From an uncultured Thiomonas sp. (GTDB lineage: Bacteria > Pseudomonadota > Gammaproteobacteria > Burkholderiales > Burkholderiaceae_C), in NCBI GenBank assembly GCA_937927695.1, contig CALBRU010000310.1, positions 1 to 14,399 of the forward strand: a stretch of 14,399 nucleotides of DNA, given 5' to 3'. The number at the start of each line of letters is the position of its first letter. Position 1 is the first letter of the stretch. Positions 7,183 to 13,247 of the stretch are shown here, one piece after another. The translations under genes were made by a program, and so were the position numbers. The notes below the pieces were generated by a model. That model had not been told where the DNA came from. It made no database searches and worked only from the letters and a program-made list of their open reading frames with translations.

Positions 7183-8712
7183 ATGTCCGACCCCATCCTC
7201 ATCGCCCAGCATGACAAGGTGCAATGCCACTTGCTGCCGCGCCTGTCCAACCGCCACGGTCTCATCACCGGTGCTACCGGCACCGGCAAGACCGTCAGCC
7301 TGCAAGTGCTGGCCGAGGCGTTCTCGCGCATCGGCACGCCAGTCTTCATGGCCGATGTGAAGGGCGACCTGACCGGAATTTCACAAGCAGGCAGTCTGAG
7401 CCCCAAGCTGGCTGAACGGCTCAAGACCCTTGGCCTGCCCGAGCCGACCTTCGGCGCCTGCCCGGTGACGCTGTGGGACGTGTTTGGCGAGCAAGGCCAC
7501 CCGGTGCGCGCCACCATCTCCGACATGGGGCCGCTGCTGCTGGCGCGGCTGCTGCAGCTCAACGAGACGCAGACTGGCGTGCTCAACCTGGTGTTCAGAA
7601 TAGCCGACGACAACGGCCTGCTGCTGCTCGACATGAAGGACCTGCGCGCTATGCTGCAGGAGGTGGGCGACAACGCGGCGAGCTTCACCACCGAGTACGG
7701 CAACATCAGCGCGGCCAGCGTGGGGGCCATTCAGCGCGGGCTGCTGCAGCTTGAAAGCCAGGGCGCCGACAAGTTCTTCGGCGAGCCCATGCTCGATATC
7801 GACGACCTGATGCAGACCGACGGCAATGGGCGCGGCGTGGTCAACATCCTCGCGGCCGACAAGCTCTATCAGGCGCCGCGTCTGTATGCCACCTTTCTGC
7901 TGTGGCTGTTGTCCGAGTTGTTCGAGCGCCTGCCCGAGATCGGCGACCCCGATCACCCCAAGCTGGTGTTCTTTTTCGACGAGGCGCATCTGCTGTTCAA
8001 CGATGCGCCCAAGCCGCTGCTGGAAAAAATCGAGCAGGTCGTGCGCCTCATCCGCTCCAAGGGCGTGGGCGTGTTCTTCGTCTCGCAGAATCCGCTGGAC
8101 ATTCCCGACACCGTGCTCGGTCAGCTCGGCAACCGCATCCAGCACGCGCTGCGCGCCTTCACCCCGCGCGACCAGAAGGCGGTGAAAACCGCGGCCGACA
8201 CCATGCGTCCCAACCCGGGTCTGGACGTGGCGCAGGCCATCACCGAACTCGCCGTGGGCGAGGCGCTGGTATCGCTGCTCGACGAAAAGGGTCGCCCCAC
8301 ACCGACCGAGCGCGTGTGGATGCTGGCGCCGGGCAGCCGCATCGGGCCGATCAGCCCCGAGGAACGCAAGGCGCTGATGCAGGGCTCGCTGGTGGCGGGG
8401 GTGTATGAAAAAACGGTAGACCGCGAATCGGCCTACGAACTGCTTAAAGGCCGGGTCGAAGCCGCGCCAGAAGCCGCCGCGCCCGCGCCAACCGCCAGAG
8501 CGCCAACCGCCGGAGCGCCAACCGGTTCAGGCGGCGGGCTGCTCGATTCGCTGGGGCAGGGCTTGGGCGGCCTGGCGAGAGGCTCGGGTCGCAAGGATTC
8601 CATGCTCGAAACCCTGGCCAAGTCGGCCGCGCGCAGCATCGGCAGCACCGTGGGCCGCGAAATCATCCGCGGCGTGCTGGGCAGCCTTCTAGGGGGCAGC
8701 AAGCGCCGCTGA
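7183..8712 (+). CDS. HerA/YjgR-like P-loop ATPase (DUF853 family)
   Basis: The protein is 509 aa from ATG 7183, about the length of E. coli YjgR. It starts MSDPILIAQHDKVQCHLLPR and has Walker A GATGTGKT at 30-37, then PVFMADVKGDLTGISQAG. Walker B is LVFFFDEAHLLF, with Asp266-Glu267. A later segment VGVFFVSQNPLDIPDTVLGQ (sensor region) resembles HerA/FtsK-type hexameric translocases. The C-terminus carries an Ala/Pro/Thr linker (15-bp DNA repeat) and a Gly/Leu-rich tail. Family knowledge: YjgR is a poorly characterised housekeeping ATPase. Archaeal HerA pumps DNA with NurA, but no NurA, SIR2 or other nuclease partner is adjacent, so a defence role is not supported. In-frame codons back to TTG 7108 lack family similarity and were excluded. 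The gene ends 11 bp from a convergent gene. Confidence 0.9.
   Translation: MSDPILIAQHDKVQCHLLPRLSNRHGLITGATGTGKTVSLQVLAEAFSRIGTPVFMADVKGDLTGISQAGSLSPKLAERLKTLGLPEPTFGACPVTLWDVFGEQGHPVRATISDMGPLLLARLLQLNETQTGVLNLVFRIADDNGLLLLDMKDLRAMLQEVGDNAASFTTEYGNISAASVGAIQRGLLQLESQGADKFFGEPMLDIDDLMQTDGNGRGVVNILAADKLYQAPRLYATFLLWLLSELFERLPEIGDPDHPKLVFFFDEAHLLFNDAPKPLLEKIEQVVRLIRSKGVGVFFVSQNPLDIPDTVLGQLGNRIQHALRAFTPRDQKAVKTAADTMRPNPGLDVAQAITELAVGEALVSLLDEKGRPTPTERVWMLAPGSRIGPISPEERKALMQGSLVAGVYEKTVDRESAYELLKGRVEAAPEAAAPAPTARAPTAGAPTGSGGGLLDSLGQGLGGLARGSGRKDSMLETLAKSAARSIGSTVGREIIRGVLGSLLGGSKRR
8485..8525 (+). repeat. 15-bp tandem repeat, about 2.7 copies, in the HerA-like gene
   Basis: GCGCCAACCGCCAGA (8485-8499) is followed by GCGCCAACCGCCGGA (8500-8514) and GCGCCAACCGG (8515-8525). 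The unit is in frame and encodes Ala-Pro-Thr-Ala-Arg/Gly, forming a flexible linker between the ATPase core and the Gly-rich tail. Copy number could vary between strains by slippage without breaking the frame. Confidence 0.85.
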
Positions 8713-8723
8713 TCACTCCATGC

Positions 8724-9107
8724 TCAACGGTGATCCCAATCGCCGCGGTCGTGGTCGCGATGGCCCCAGCCGTGTCCGCGGCCATGCCGCCAATGATCGC
8801 GGTCCCAGCGGCGCACCGGAGCGCCGTAGTAGTAGGGCGGCGCGACTGCCACTGGGGTGTAAACCTGACCATAGCCGTAGTACACCGGGCGCGGCGGGGG
8901 CGGAGGCGGGGCGAAATAGACCGGCGGCATCGGCGGCGGTGCATACACCACCGGCGGCGCCTGATACACCGGGTAAGCATTCGAGAAATTGGTCACCACC
9001 CCGGGAACGCCGACGTTGACCGACCAAAACACCCGGTCAGCATGCGCCGCTGGTGCGGCAATGAGTGCGGCGCTGCTCGCAAGGGCCAGAACGATGTGAC
9101 GGAACAT
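8724..9107 (-). CDS. Small exported Pro/Tyr-rich protein with His/Arg/Asp-rich tail, function unknown
   Basis: The product is 127 aa. Residues 1-23 form a Sec signal peptide: MFRH, a hydrophobic core, and AHA before Asp24 as a signal peptidase I site. The mature part has a short N-terminal segment (FWSVNVGVPGVV), then a low-complexity region (about 46-97) rich in Pro and Tyr with six prolines in a row at 67-72 and repeated PVY and PYYY motifs. The tail (99-127) is packed with His, Arg, Asp and Trp, for example RGHGWGHRDHDRGD. I know similar short periplasmic or surface proteins from Burkholderiales genomes but no established function. The tail could bind metal or anionic polymers; that is inference. 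A near-perfect ribosome site supports the start. It is convergent with the HerA-like gene, with only 11 bp between stops. Confidence 0.8.
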   Translation of the reverse strand: MFRHIVLALASSAALIAAPAAHADRVFWSVNVGVPGVVTNFSNAYPVYQAPPVVYAPPPMPPVYFAPPPPPPRPVYYGYGQVYTPVAVAPPYYYGAPVRRWDRDHWRHGRGHGWGHRDHDRGDWDHR

Positions 9108-9114
9108 GATGGAA

Positions 9115-9121
9115 ACCTCCT
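9115..9121 (-). promoter_or_regulatory. Strong ribosome binding site of the Pro/Tyr-rich protein gene
   Basis: Read on the minus strand this is AGGAGGT, 7 bases before the ATG at 9107-9105. It is the best Shine-Dalgarno in the window. It supports real expression of the small low-complexity protein and fixes its start. Confidence 0.8.
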
Positions 9122-9310
9122 GAACATCTTGTGGTTGGTGCTTGAGTAACGAGAGCGATTCCGGCTTGCCGACAGCGCGTGTGAAGTTTTTTCCCGCGCA
9201 TCAATCCTGGCAGTTTTTTGGCTTTCAGCCCGAAGCAGGACAGGGCAGCGAGTTTGCACTGCAACACAGCCGCATCCTGCCTTTTCCAGACCTGTTCAAA
9301 TAGCGGGGCT
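9122..9310. promoter_or_regulatory. Divergent intergenic region upstream of glnS
   Basis: This stretch must hold the promoters of glnS (plus) and of the small exported protein (minus). Two TTTTTT runs (near 9187 and 9213) and a short palindrome CGGCTTGCCG are the only structures I notice. TTGCAC (9254-9259) could be a -35 element for glnS, but no good -10 follows at 16-18 bp. An in-frame extension of glnS into this region starts at TTG 9218, has no synthetase similarity, and is taken as non-coding. Confidence 0.35.
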
Positions 9311-11080
9311 ATGGAACCTGTTGACAAACCTTCGAACTTCCTGCGTCAGATTATCGAGCGCGATCTGGCACTAGGCACTTATGCAAGCCGGCGCTTTGCC
9401 GGTCATCCGGCCGACGCTGCCGGACATGCTGCGGGCCAGCCCGATCCGGCGCGCATCCGCACCCGCTTTCCGCCCGAGCCCAACGGCTATCTGCACATCG
9501 GCCACGCCAAGAGCATCTGCCTGAATTTCGGTCTGGCGCAGGATTTCGGCGGAGTCTGCCATTTGCGTTTCGACGATACCAATCCCGAAAAGGAAGATCA
9601 GGAGTACGTCGATGCCATTCTCGATGCCGTGCATTGGCTGGGCTTCGACTGGAATGCGGGCGGTGTCTCGCATCTGTTCTATGCCAGCGACGACTTCGAC
9701 TTCATGTACCGCTGCGCCTGCGCGCTGATCGAACACGGTCTGGCTTATGTGGATGAGCAGAACGCCGACGACATGCGCCGCAACCGCGGCACGCTCACCG
9801 AGCCGGGTGTGGACAGCCCCTGGCGCAACCGTACTCCCGAGGAAAACCTGCGGCGTTTCCAGGAAATGCGCGCGGGCCAGCACCCGGAAGGCAGCATGGT
9901 GTTGCGGGCGAAGATCGACATGGCCGCGCCCAATATCAATCTGCGCGATCCGGCGATCTATCGCATCCGCTTCGCCCACCATCACCGTACGGGCGACACC
10001 TGGTGCGTCTACCCGATGTACACCTTCGCGCATCCGATCGAAGACGCGATGGAGTGCATCAGCCACAGCCTCTGCACCCTGGAGTTCGAGGATCAACGGC
10101 CGTTCTACGACTGGCTGCTCGATCATCTCGTGCGGCTGGGCCTGGTTGCCAGCCCGCGGCCGCACCAGTACGAATTCGCCCGCCTCAACCTCACCTATGT
10201 GGTGACGAGCAAGCGCAAACTGGCGCAACTCGTGGCCGAGCACCACGTGGACGGTTGGGACGATCCGCGCATGCCCACGCTGGTGGGTTTGCGTCGGCGC
10301 GGCTACACGCCTGAGAGCCTGCGCCTGTTCATCGAACGCATCGGCGTGAGCAAGGCCGATTCTTGGATCGATTACAGCGTGCTCGAACAGGCTTTGCGCG
10401 ATGATCTCGACGCCCGCGCCCCGCGCGCAATGGCCGTGCTCGATCCCCTCAAGCTCGAACTCACCAACTGGGCCGAGGTGTTCGGCAACGCGGCGCACGC
10501 TGAGCCCTGCAGCGCGCCCCTCCATCCCGGCCACCCCGAGATGGGGCGGCGTCGGTTCGACCTCACCGCGCAAGTGTGGATCGAGCGTGAAGACTTCATG
10601 GAGGTTCCGCCCAAGGGCTATCACCGCCTCACGCCCGGTGGCCTCGCGCGGCTGAAATACGGCTACGTGATTCGTTGCACCGGCTGTGAAAAAGATGCCG
10701 AAGGCCAAGTCATCAAGGTGCTGGCCGAACTGTTGCCCGACACCAAAAGCGGCACGCCGGGGGCGGACGCGGTGAAGGTCAAAGGCGTGATCACCTGGGT
10801 GAGCGCCAGTCTGGGCGTCGCCGCGCAGGTGCGGCTGTTCGACCGCCTGTTCACCGAGGCACATCCCGACGCCGGCGGACGCGATTTTCTCGCCGTGCTC
10901 AACCCGCAAAGCAAGCAGACGGTGCAGGCCTATATCGAGCCCGCGCTGGCCACCGCTCCTGCCGGGGCCTCGTTCCAGTTCGAGCGGCACGGCTATTTTG
11001 TCGCCGACCGCGTCGATCATTCCCCGACGCAGCCCGTGTTCAACCGCACGACGACGCTCAGAGACAGTTGGGGCAAGTGA
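9311..11080 (+). CDS. glnS: Glutaminyl-tRNA synthetase
   Basis: This class Ic synthetase is 589 aa; E. coli GlnRS has about 554. Motifs: NFLRQIIERDLA (9-20), TRFPPEPNGYLHIGHAKS (51-68) with the HIGH signature at 62-65, RFDDTNPEKED, and VTSKRKL (298-304), which is the KMSKS-loop equivalent with Thr in place of Met of E. coli MSKR. The C-terminal anticodon-binding beta-barrels follow (KVKGVITWVSAS, QFERHGYF, PVFNRTTTLRDSW). It charges tRNA-Gln in the cytoplasm. ATG 9311 places the first family motif at residue 9, as expected. Compared with E. coli, about 22 extra residues (Gly/Ala/His/Pro-rich, within 23-50) precede RFPPEPNG. The stop TGA shares its A with the ATG of the next gene, implying translational coupling. 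Confidence 0.97.
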   Translation: MEPVDKPSNFLRQIIERDLALGTYASRRFAGHPADAAGHAAGQPDPARIRTRFPPEPNGYLHIGHAKSICLNFGLAQDFGGVCHLRFDDTNPEKEDQEYVDAILDAVHWLGFDWNAGGVSHLFYASDDFDFMYRCACALIEHGLAYVDEQNADDMRRNRGTLTEPGVDSPWRNRTPEENLRRFQEMRAGQHPEGSMVLRAKIDMAAPNINLRDPAIYRIRFAHHHRTGDTWCVYPMYTFAHPIEDAMECISHSLCTLEFEDQRPFYDWLLDHLVRLGLVASPRPHQYEFARLNLTYVVTSKRKLAQLVAEHHVDGWDDPRMPTLVGLRRRGYTPESLRLFIERIGVSKADSWIDYSVLEQALRDDLDARAPRAMAVLDPLKLELTNWAEVFGNAAHAEPCSAPLHPGHPEMGRRRFDLTAQVWIEREDFMEVPPKGYHRLTPGGLARLKYGYVIRCTGCEKDAEGQVIKVLAELLPDTKSGTPGADAVKVKGVITWVSASLGVAAQVRLFDRLFTEAHPDAGGRDFLAVLNPQSKQTVQAYIEPALATAPAGASFQFERHGYFVADRVDHSPTQPVFNRTTTLRDSWGK

Positions 11081-11859
11081 TGCAGGCGCCCGATGACACC
11101 CTGAGTTTCGGCGCGCCCATGCCCGCGGGCAGCAGCGCGCTGGCGCGCTTGCAGCAGCAAGGTTTTTGTGTGCTGGGCGCTGCCGATCTGGCCGCCATGG
11201 CGGGTTATGACTTGGCGAGCTGTGCGCCGGCCCTCGGTTTGTGGAACGACCTGCCGCCCGACGATTACCTCAAAGATGGCGGGCACTACCGCTTCCGGCG
11301 TCACGGCAGCTTCATTCAGACCCGGCAGCCGGCTGCCGGGCAGGCGGAGCTTCAGGCCGCACCGCACCGTGCGCATTGGCAGCCGACTTCTTACAACGCG
11401 CTGCACGGCGGCATGTTGCGATGGTTTGCGCCCTTGACCGACGAGTTGCAACGGGCCCCGTTCTGGCAGCCCTTGCTGCTCGGGCTGGGGCGGCTGTTCG
11501 CGCAGGTGCGCCCGGCGCCGCAATGGTTCATCGAAGCGCATCAGTTCCGCATCGATACCCGCGAAGGCGTGGGCCGCCCAACGCCGGAAGGGGCGCACCG
11601 CGACGGCGTGGATTTTGTGGCCGTGGTGCTGATCTCGCGGCACGACATTCGCGGCGGCGAAACCCGGGTGTTCGAGCTCGCCGGACAGCGCGGCGTGCGC
11701 TTCACTCTGGCCGAGCCGTGCAGCGTGCTGCTGATGGACGACTCCCGCGTGATTCACGAGAGCACCCCCGTCCTGCCCGCAGGAGAAACCAGAGGCGGCT
11801 GGCGCGATACCCTGGTGCTGACTTACCGCGCAGGAGGCTTCCTCGACCCGCAGACCTGA
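11080..11859 (+). CDS. Iron(II)/2-oxoglutarate-dependent dioxygenase family protein (PF10014-like)
   Basis: The product is 259 aa from the ATG overlapping the glnS stop; a GTG at 11077 is the alternative. The double-stranded beta-helix signature is visible: GAHRDGVDFVAVVLI with His173-x-Asp175, GGETRVFEL (192-200), the distal ligand His226 in SRVIHESTP, and Arg242 or Arg250 (WRDTLVLTYR) as candidate 2-oxoglutarate anchors. This pattern resembles the 2OG-Fe_Oxy_2 family, whose studied members (Bacillus L-isoleucine 4-hydroxylase and relatives) hydroxylate free amino acids. The substrate here is unknown, and nothing in the window fixes it. The one-base overlap with glnS suggests a shared transcript. 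No signal peptide; cytoplasmic. Confidence 0.82.
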   Translation: MQAPDDTLSFGAPMPAGSSALARLQQQGFCVLGAADLAAMAGYDLASCAPALGLWNDLPPDDYLKDGGHYRFRRHGSFIQTRQPAAGQAELQAAPHRAHWQPTSYNALHGGMLRWFAPLTDELQRAPFWQPLLLGLGRLFAQVRPAPQWFIEAHQFRIDTREGVGRPTPEGAHRDGVDFVAVVLISRHDIRGGETRVFELAGQRGVRFTLAEPCSVLLMDDSRVIHESTPVLPAGETRGGWRDTLVLTYRAGGFLDPQT

Positions 11860-11879
11860 GTTTGGGACCGCAAAAAAGT

Positions 11880-11911
11880 GCGACATGTCGCCGCTGTCAG
11901 ACGGTCGTCTG
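11880..11911. repeat. Two consecutive palindromes downstream of the dioxygenase gene
   Basis: GCGACATGTCGC (11880-11891) is a perfect 12-bp palindrome. Six bases later CAGACG-GT-CGTCTG (11898-11911) is a perfect inverted repeat. TGTCGC recurs at 11910-11915 and GTCGTCTG recurs at 12010-12017. There is no T-run, so an intrinsic terminator for the glnS unit is unlikely. Their place just upstream of an FNR-type box suggests operator sites for another regulator, but no specific factor is recognised. Confidence 0.6.
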
Positions 11912-11953
11912 TCGCGAGTTTGATTTCAGTCAATATGAAGCTCAAGCTCGCGA
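11912..11953. repeat. Inverted repeat flanking the FNR-type box
   Basis: TCGCGAG (11912-11918) and its reverse complement CTCGCGA (11947-11953) bracket the FNR-type site, 28 bp apart. Each arm contains the self-complementary TCGCGA. Chance is possible in GC-rich DNA, but the local AT-richness between the arms makes them stand out. Confidence 0.4.
11920..11933 (+). promoter_or_regulatory. FNR/Anr/Dnr-type binding site upstream of the DUF3365 haem protein gene
   Basis: TTGATTTCAGTCAA matches the CRP/FNR-family consensus TTGAT-N4-ATCAA at nine of ten defined positions, with perfect TTGA/TCAA half-sites. Its centre (11926.5) lies 41.5 bp before the start site predicted from the -10 at 11956-11961, the standard class II activator position. 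Known FNR/Anr proteins sense oxygen through a 4Fe-4S cluster; Dnr/Nnr proteins sense NO. Which of these binds here cannot be told from the site. Confidence 0.65.
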
Positions 11954-11955
11954 AC

Positions 11956-11961
11956 TATAGA
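11956..11961 (+). promoter_or_regulatory. Predicted -10 element of the haem protein promoter
   Basis: TATAGA matches the TATAAT consensus at four of six positions and sits in a locally AT-rich stretch. It predicts transcription from about 11968 and a leader of about 75 nt before ATG 12043. No good -35 is present, as expected for class II FNR activation. Confidence 0.5.
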
Positions 11962-12030
11962 AGACTTGAAACACAATTAGTTACATAATCTCCCCAAAGT
12001 GTCCGGCAAGTCGTCTGGACGCGATTTTCT

Positions 12031-12034
12031 GGAG
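12031..12034 (+). promoter_or_regulatory. Ribosome binding site that decides the haem protein start
   Basis: GGAG lies 8 bases before ATG 12043 but only 2 bases before an in-frame ATG at 12037. The spacing favours 12043, which also gives a more usual signal peptide (MRHLTRHL). Confidence 0.6.
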
Positions 12035-12042
12035 AGATGCTC

Positions 12043-12639
12043 ATGCGTCATTTGACCCGTCATTTGCCACCCTTGATGGCCGCGCTGGCCGTTGCAGCCG
12101 TGCCGGTTTCCGCTCTTGCGCAACAGTCCGCAAGTCCCGAACAGATGCAGGCCACCCGCGCCGTTACCGGTGAGCTGCTCAAAACCCTGAGCGGCAAGCT
12201 GCAGGCCAGCATGAAGGAAAACGGCCCGGCGGGTTCGATCACGGTTTGCAAAACCATCGCCCCCGAAATTGCCATGGGTCTGGCCGACAAGACCGGTTGG
12301 AAGGTCACCCGCGTGGGCACCCGAGTGCGCAATATCGACATGGGCACGCCCAACGTCTGGCAGCACAAGGCGCTGGGCCACCTGAACGCCGATCTCAAAT
12401 CCGGCGCCAAGCCCGAAACCCTGGAGTGGAGCGAAGTGGTGACTGAGAACGGCAAGCCCACCCTGCATTACGCCAAGGCCATCGTGCTGCAAACGCAATG
12501 CCTGGCTTGCCACGGCACCACCGCACAACTCGCACCCGGCGTAGCCGACAAACTCAAGACCGACTACCCGCACGATGCGGCCACTGGCTACGCGCCGGGG
12601 CAGTTGCGCGGCGCCGTAGTCATCAGCCGCCCGCTGTAA
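12043..12639 (+). CDS. Exported c-type haem protein of the DUF3365 (Tll0287-like) family
   Basis: The product is 198 aa. Residues 1-26 are a Sec signal peptide (Arg/His-rich start, hydrophobic core, ALA before Gln27), so the mature protein is periplasmic, where c-type haem is attached. The haem-binding motif is CLACH: Cys153, Cys156, His157. A second conserved segment ITVCKTIAPEIA carries Cys69. In the structurally studied cyanobacterial relative Tll0287, a PAS-like fold binds haem with His/Cys axial ligands, and this cysteine is the likely equivalent (inference by motif). Other family features are GWKVTRVGTRVRN and the C-terminal GQLRGAVVISRPL. The domain occurs alone or fused to signalling modules; here it stands alone, so a redox or gas sensor or a small electron carrier is plausible. 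It is monocistronic, behind an FNR-type promoter, and convergent with the next gene 37 bp away. Confidence 0.87.
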   Translation: MRHLTRHLPPLMAALAVAAVPVSALAQQSASPEQMQATRAVTGELLKTLSGKLQASMKENGPAGSITVCKTIAPEIAMGLADKTGWKVTRVGTRVRNIDMGTPNVWQHKALGHLNADLKSGAKPETLEWSEVVTENGKPTLHYAKAIVLQTQCLACHGTTAQLAPGVADKLKTDYPHDAATGYAPGQLRGAVVISRPL

Positions 12640-12676
12640 TCAGCCGCAGAAACAGGGCACAACGCCTGCCCGCGCC

Positions 12677-13093
12677 TCACCAGCGCAGGTAGGCGTCTTT
12701 ATTTCCGGTCTGCATCTCGATTTTGCGTTCCTGCTGTTTGTGCAGCCCGACGATGGTGTACTGACCCGCAGGCGCTTTGAGGTAGCACAAAGGGCCGCCA
12801 GCGGTGAACTGGGCTACGGTCTTGCCGTGCTGCATGACGTGGATCGGTACATCGGCCAGATAGGCCCCTTGCGGCCCTTCCACCATCCAGAAGCCGAGAT
12901 TGAACTCAGGCGAGCGCGCCTGCAGCGCTTTCAGGCTGCCTTGGCCCACGCCGCCGCAGAGGTAAGAGATATCTCCGGCGTGGTGAATTTCCGCAGCCTG
13001 GCTCAGAGTAGGGCTGAGCAAGCCAGCCGCCGACGCGCCAACTAAAGCGCCGATCAGTGCGCCCCGGCGCAGGGCTTGATGCAAGATGGACAT
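12677..13093 (-). CDS. Small exported protein with two cysteines, function unknown
   Basis: The product is 138 aa. A signal peptide covers residues 1-34, with a long hydrophobic stretch (11-30) and SQAA before Glu35. The mature part is about 104 residues and reads as a beta-rich domain: GDISYLCGGVGQGSLKALQA, then NLGFWMVEGPQGAYLADVPI, GPLCYLKAPAGQYTIVGL and a charged end. Cys46 and Cys103 are the only cysteines of the mature form and could form a disulfide. The G-P-x-C-Y-L-K-A-P-A-G-Q-Y-T pattern recalls carboxypeptidase-regulatory-like beta-sandwich domains, but I assign no function. AAAGGA lies 8 bases upstream on the minus strand and supports the start. The upstream fsr gene is separated by a terminator, so this gene needs its own promoter, which I cannot pick out. 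It is convergent with the haem protein gene. Confidence 0.78.
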   Translation of the reverse strand: MSILHQALRRGALIGALVGASAAGLLSPTLSQAAEIHHAGDISYLCGGVGQGSLKALQARSPEFNLGFWMVEGPQGAYLADVPIHVMQHGKTVAQFTAGGPLCYLKAPAGQYTIVGLHKQQERKIEMQTGNKDAYLRW

Positions 13094-13101
13094 GATGATG
13101 A

Positions 13102-13107
13102 TCCTTT
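13102..13107 (-). promoter_or_regulatory. Ribosome binding site of the small two-cysteine exported protein
   Basis: AAAGGA on the minus strand lies 8 bases before the ATG at 13093-13091. This is good spacing and supports the chosen start. Confidence 0.55.
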
Positions 13108-13209
13108 CAAGACTTGCGTGAACACGCCCTGAAATAGACCTTGCCCTGCGGGCCGGGTTCGCCCGTGGGTGGCAGCCCTTCAGCCTCGTTTCATTTTTCT
13201 GCGGCCATG

Positions 13210-13234
13210 AAAAAACCCCGCCGAGGCGGGGTTT
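13210..13234 (-). terminator. Intrinsic terminator of the fsr-type transporter gene
   Basis: On the minus strand the arms AAACCCCGCC and GGCGGGGTTT form a 10-bp perfect stem with a tight loop, followed by a run of six T in all (complement of 13210-13215). It lies 13 bp after the transporter stop codon. On the plus strand only three T follow, so it is directional. It separates the transporter from the small exported protein gene downstream. Confidence 0.9.
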
Positions 13235-13247
13235 GGCCAGAACGCCG

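Noticed and set aside
7183..8712. HerA-like ATPase as part of an antiviral defence system
   Set aside because: The sequence matches the housekeeping YjgR/DUF853 type. No nuclease, SIR2, DUF4297 or other partner is adjacent, and no mobile-element context exists.
9218..9310. N-terminal extension of GlnRS from TTG 9218
   Set aside because: The 31 extra residues include Cys-rich, non-family sequence; ATG 9311 puts the first conserved motif at the expected distance from the start.
12037..12042. ATG 12037 as the start of the haem protein
   Set aside because: GGAG at 12031-12034 is only 2 bases away, too close. ATG 12043 has proper spacing. The difference is two residues.
12655..12671. GGGCA-N7-TGCCC hairpin between the haem protein gene and its convergent neighbour
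   Set aside because: The stem is only 5 bp and no T-run follows on either strand, so it is not a convincing terminator.
13149..13165. CGGG-TTCG-CCCG mini-hairpin upstream of the small exported protein
   Set aside because: A 4-bp stem is common by chance in GC-rich DNA; no regulatory RNA or terminator features accompany it.
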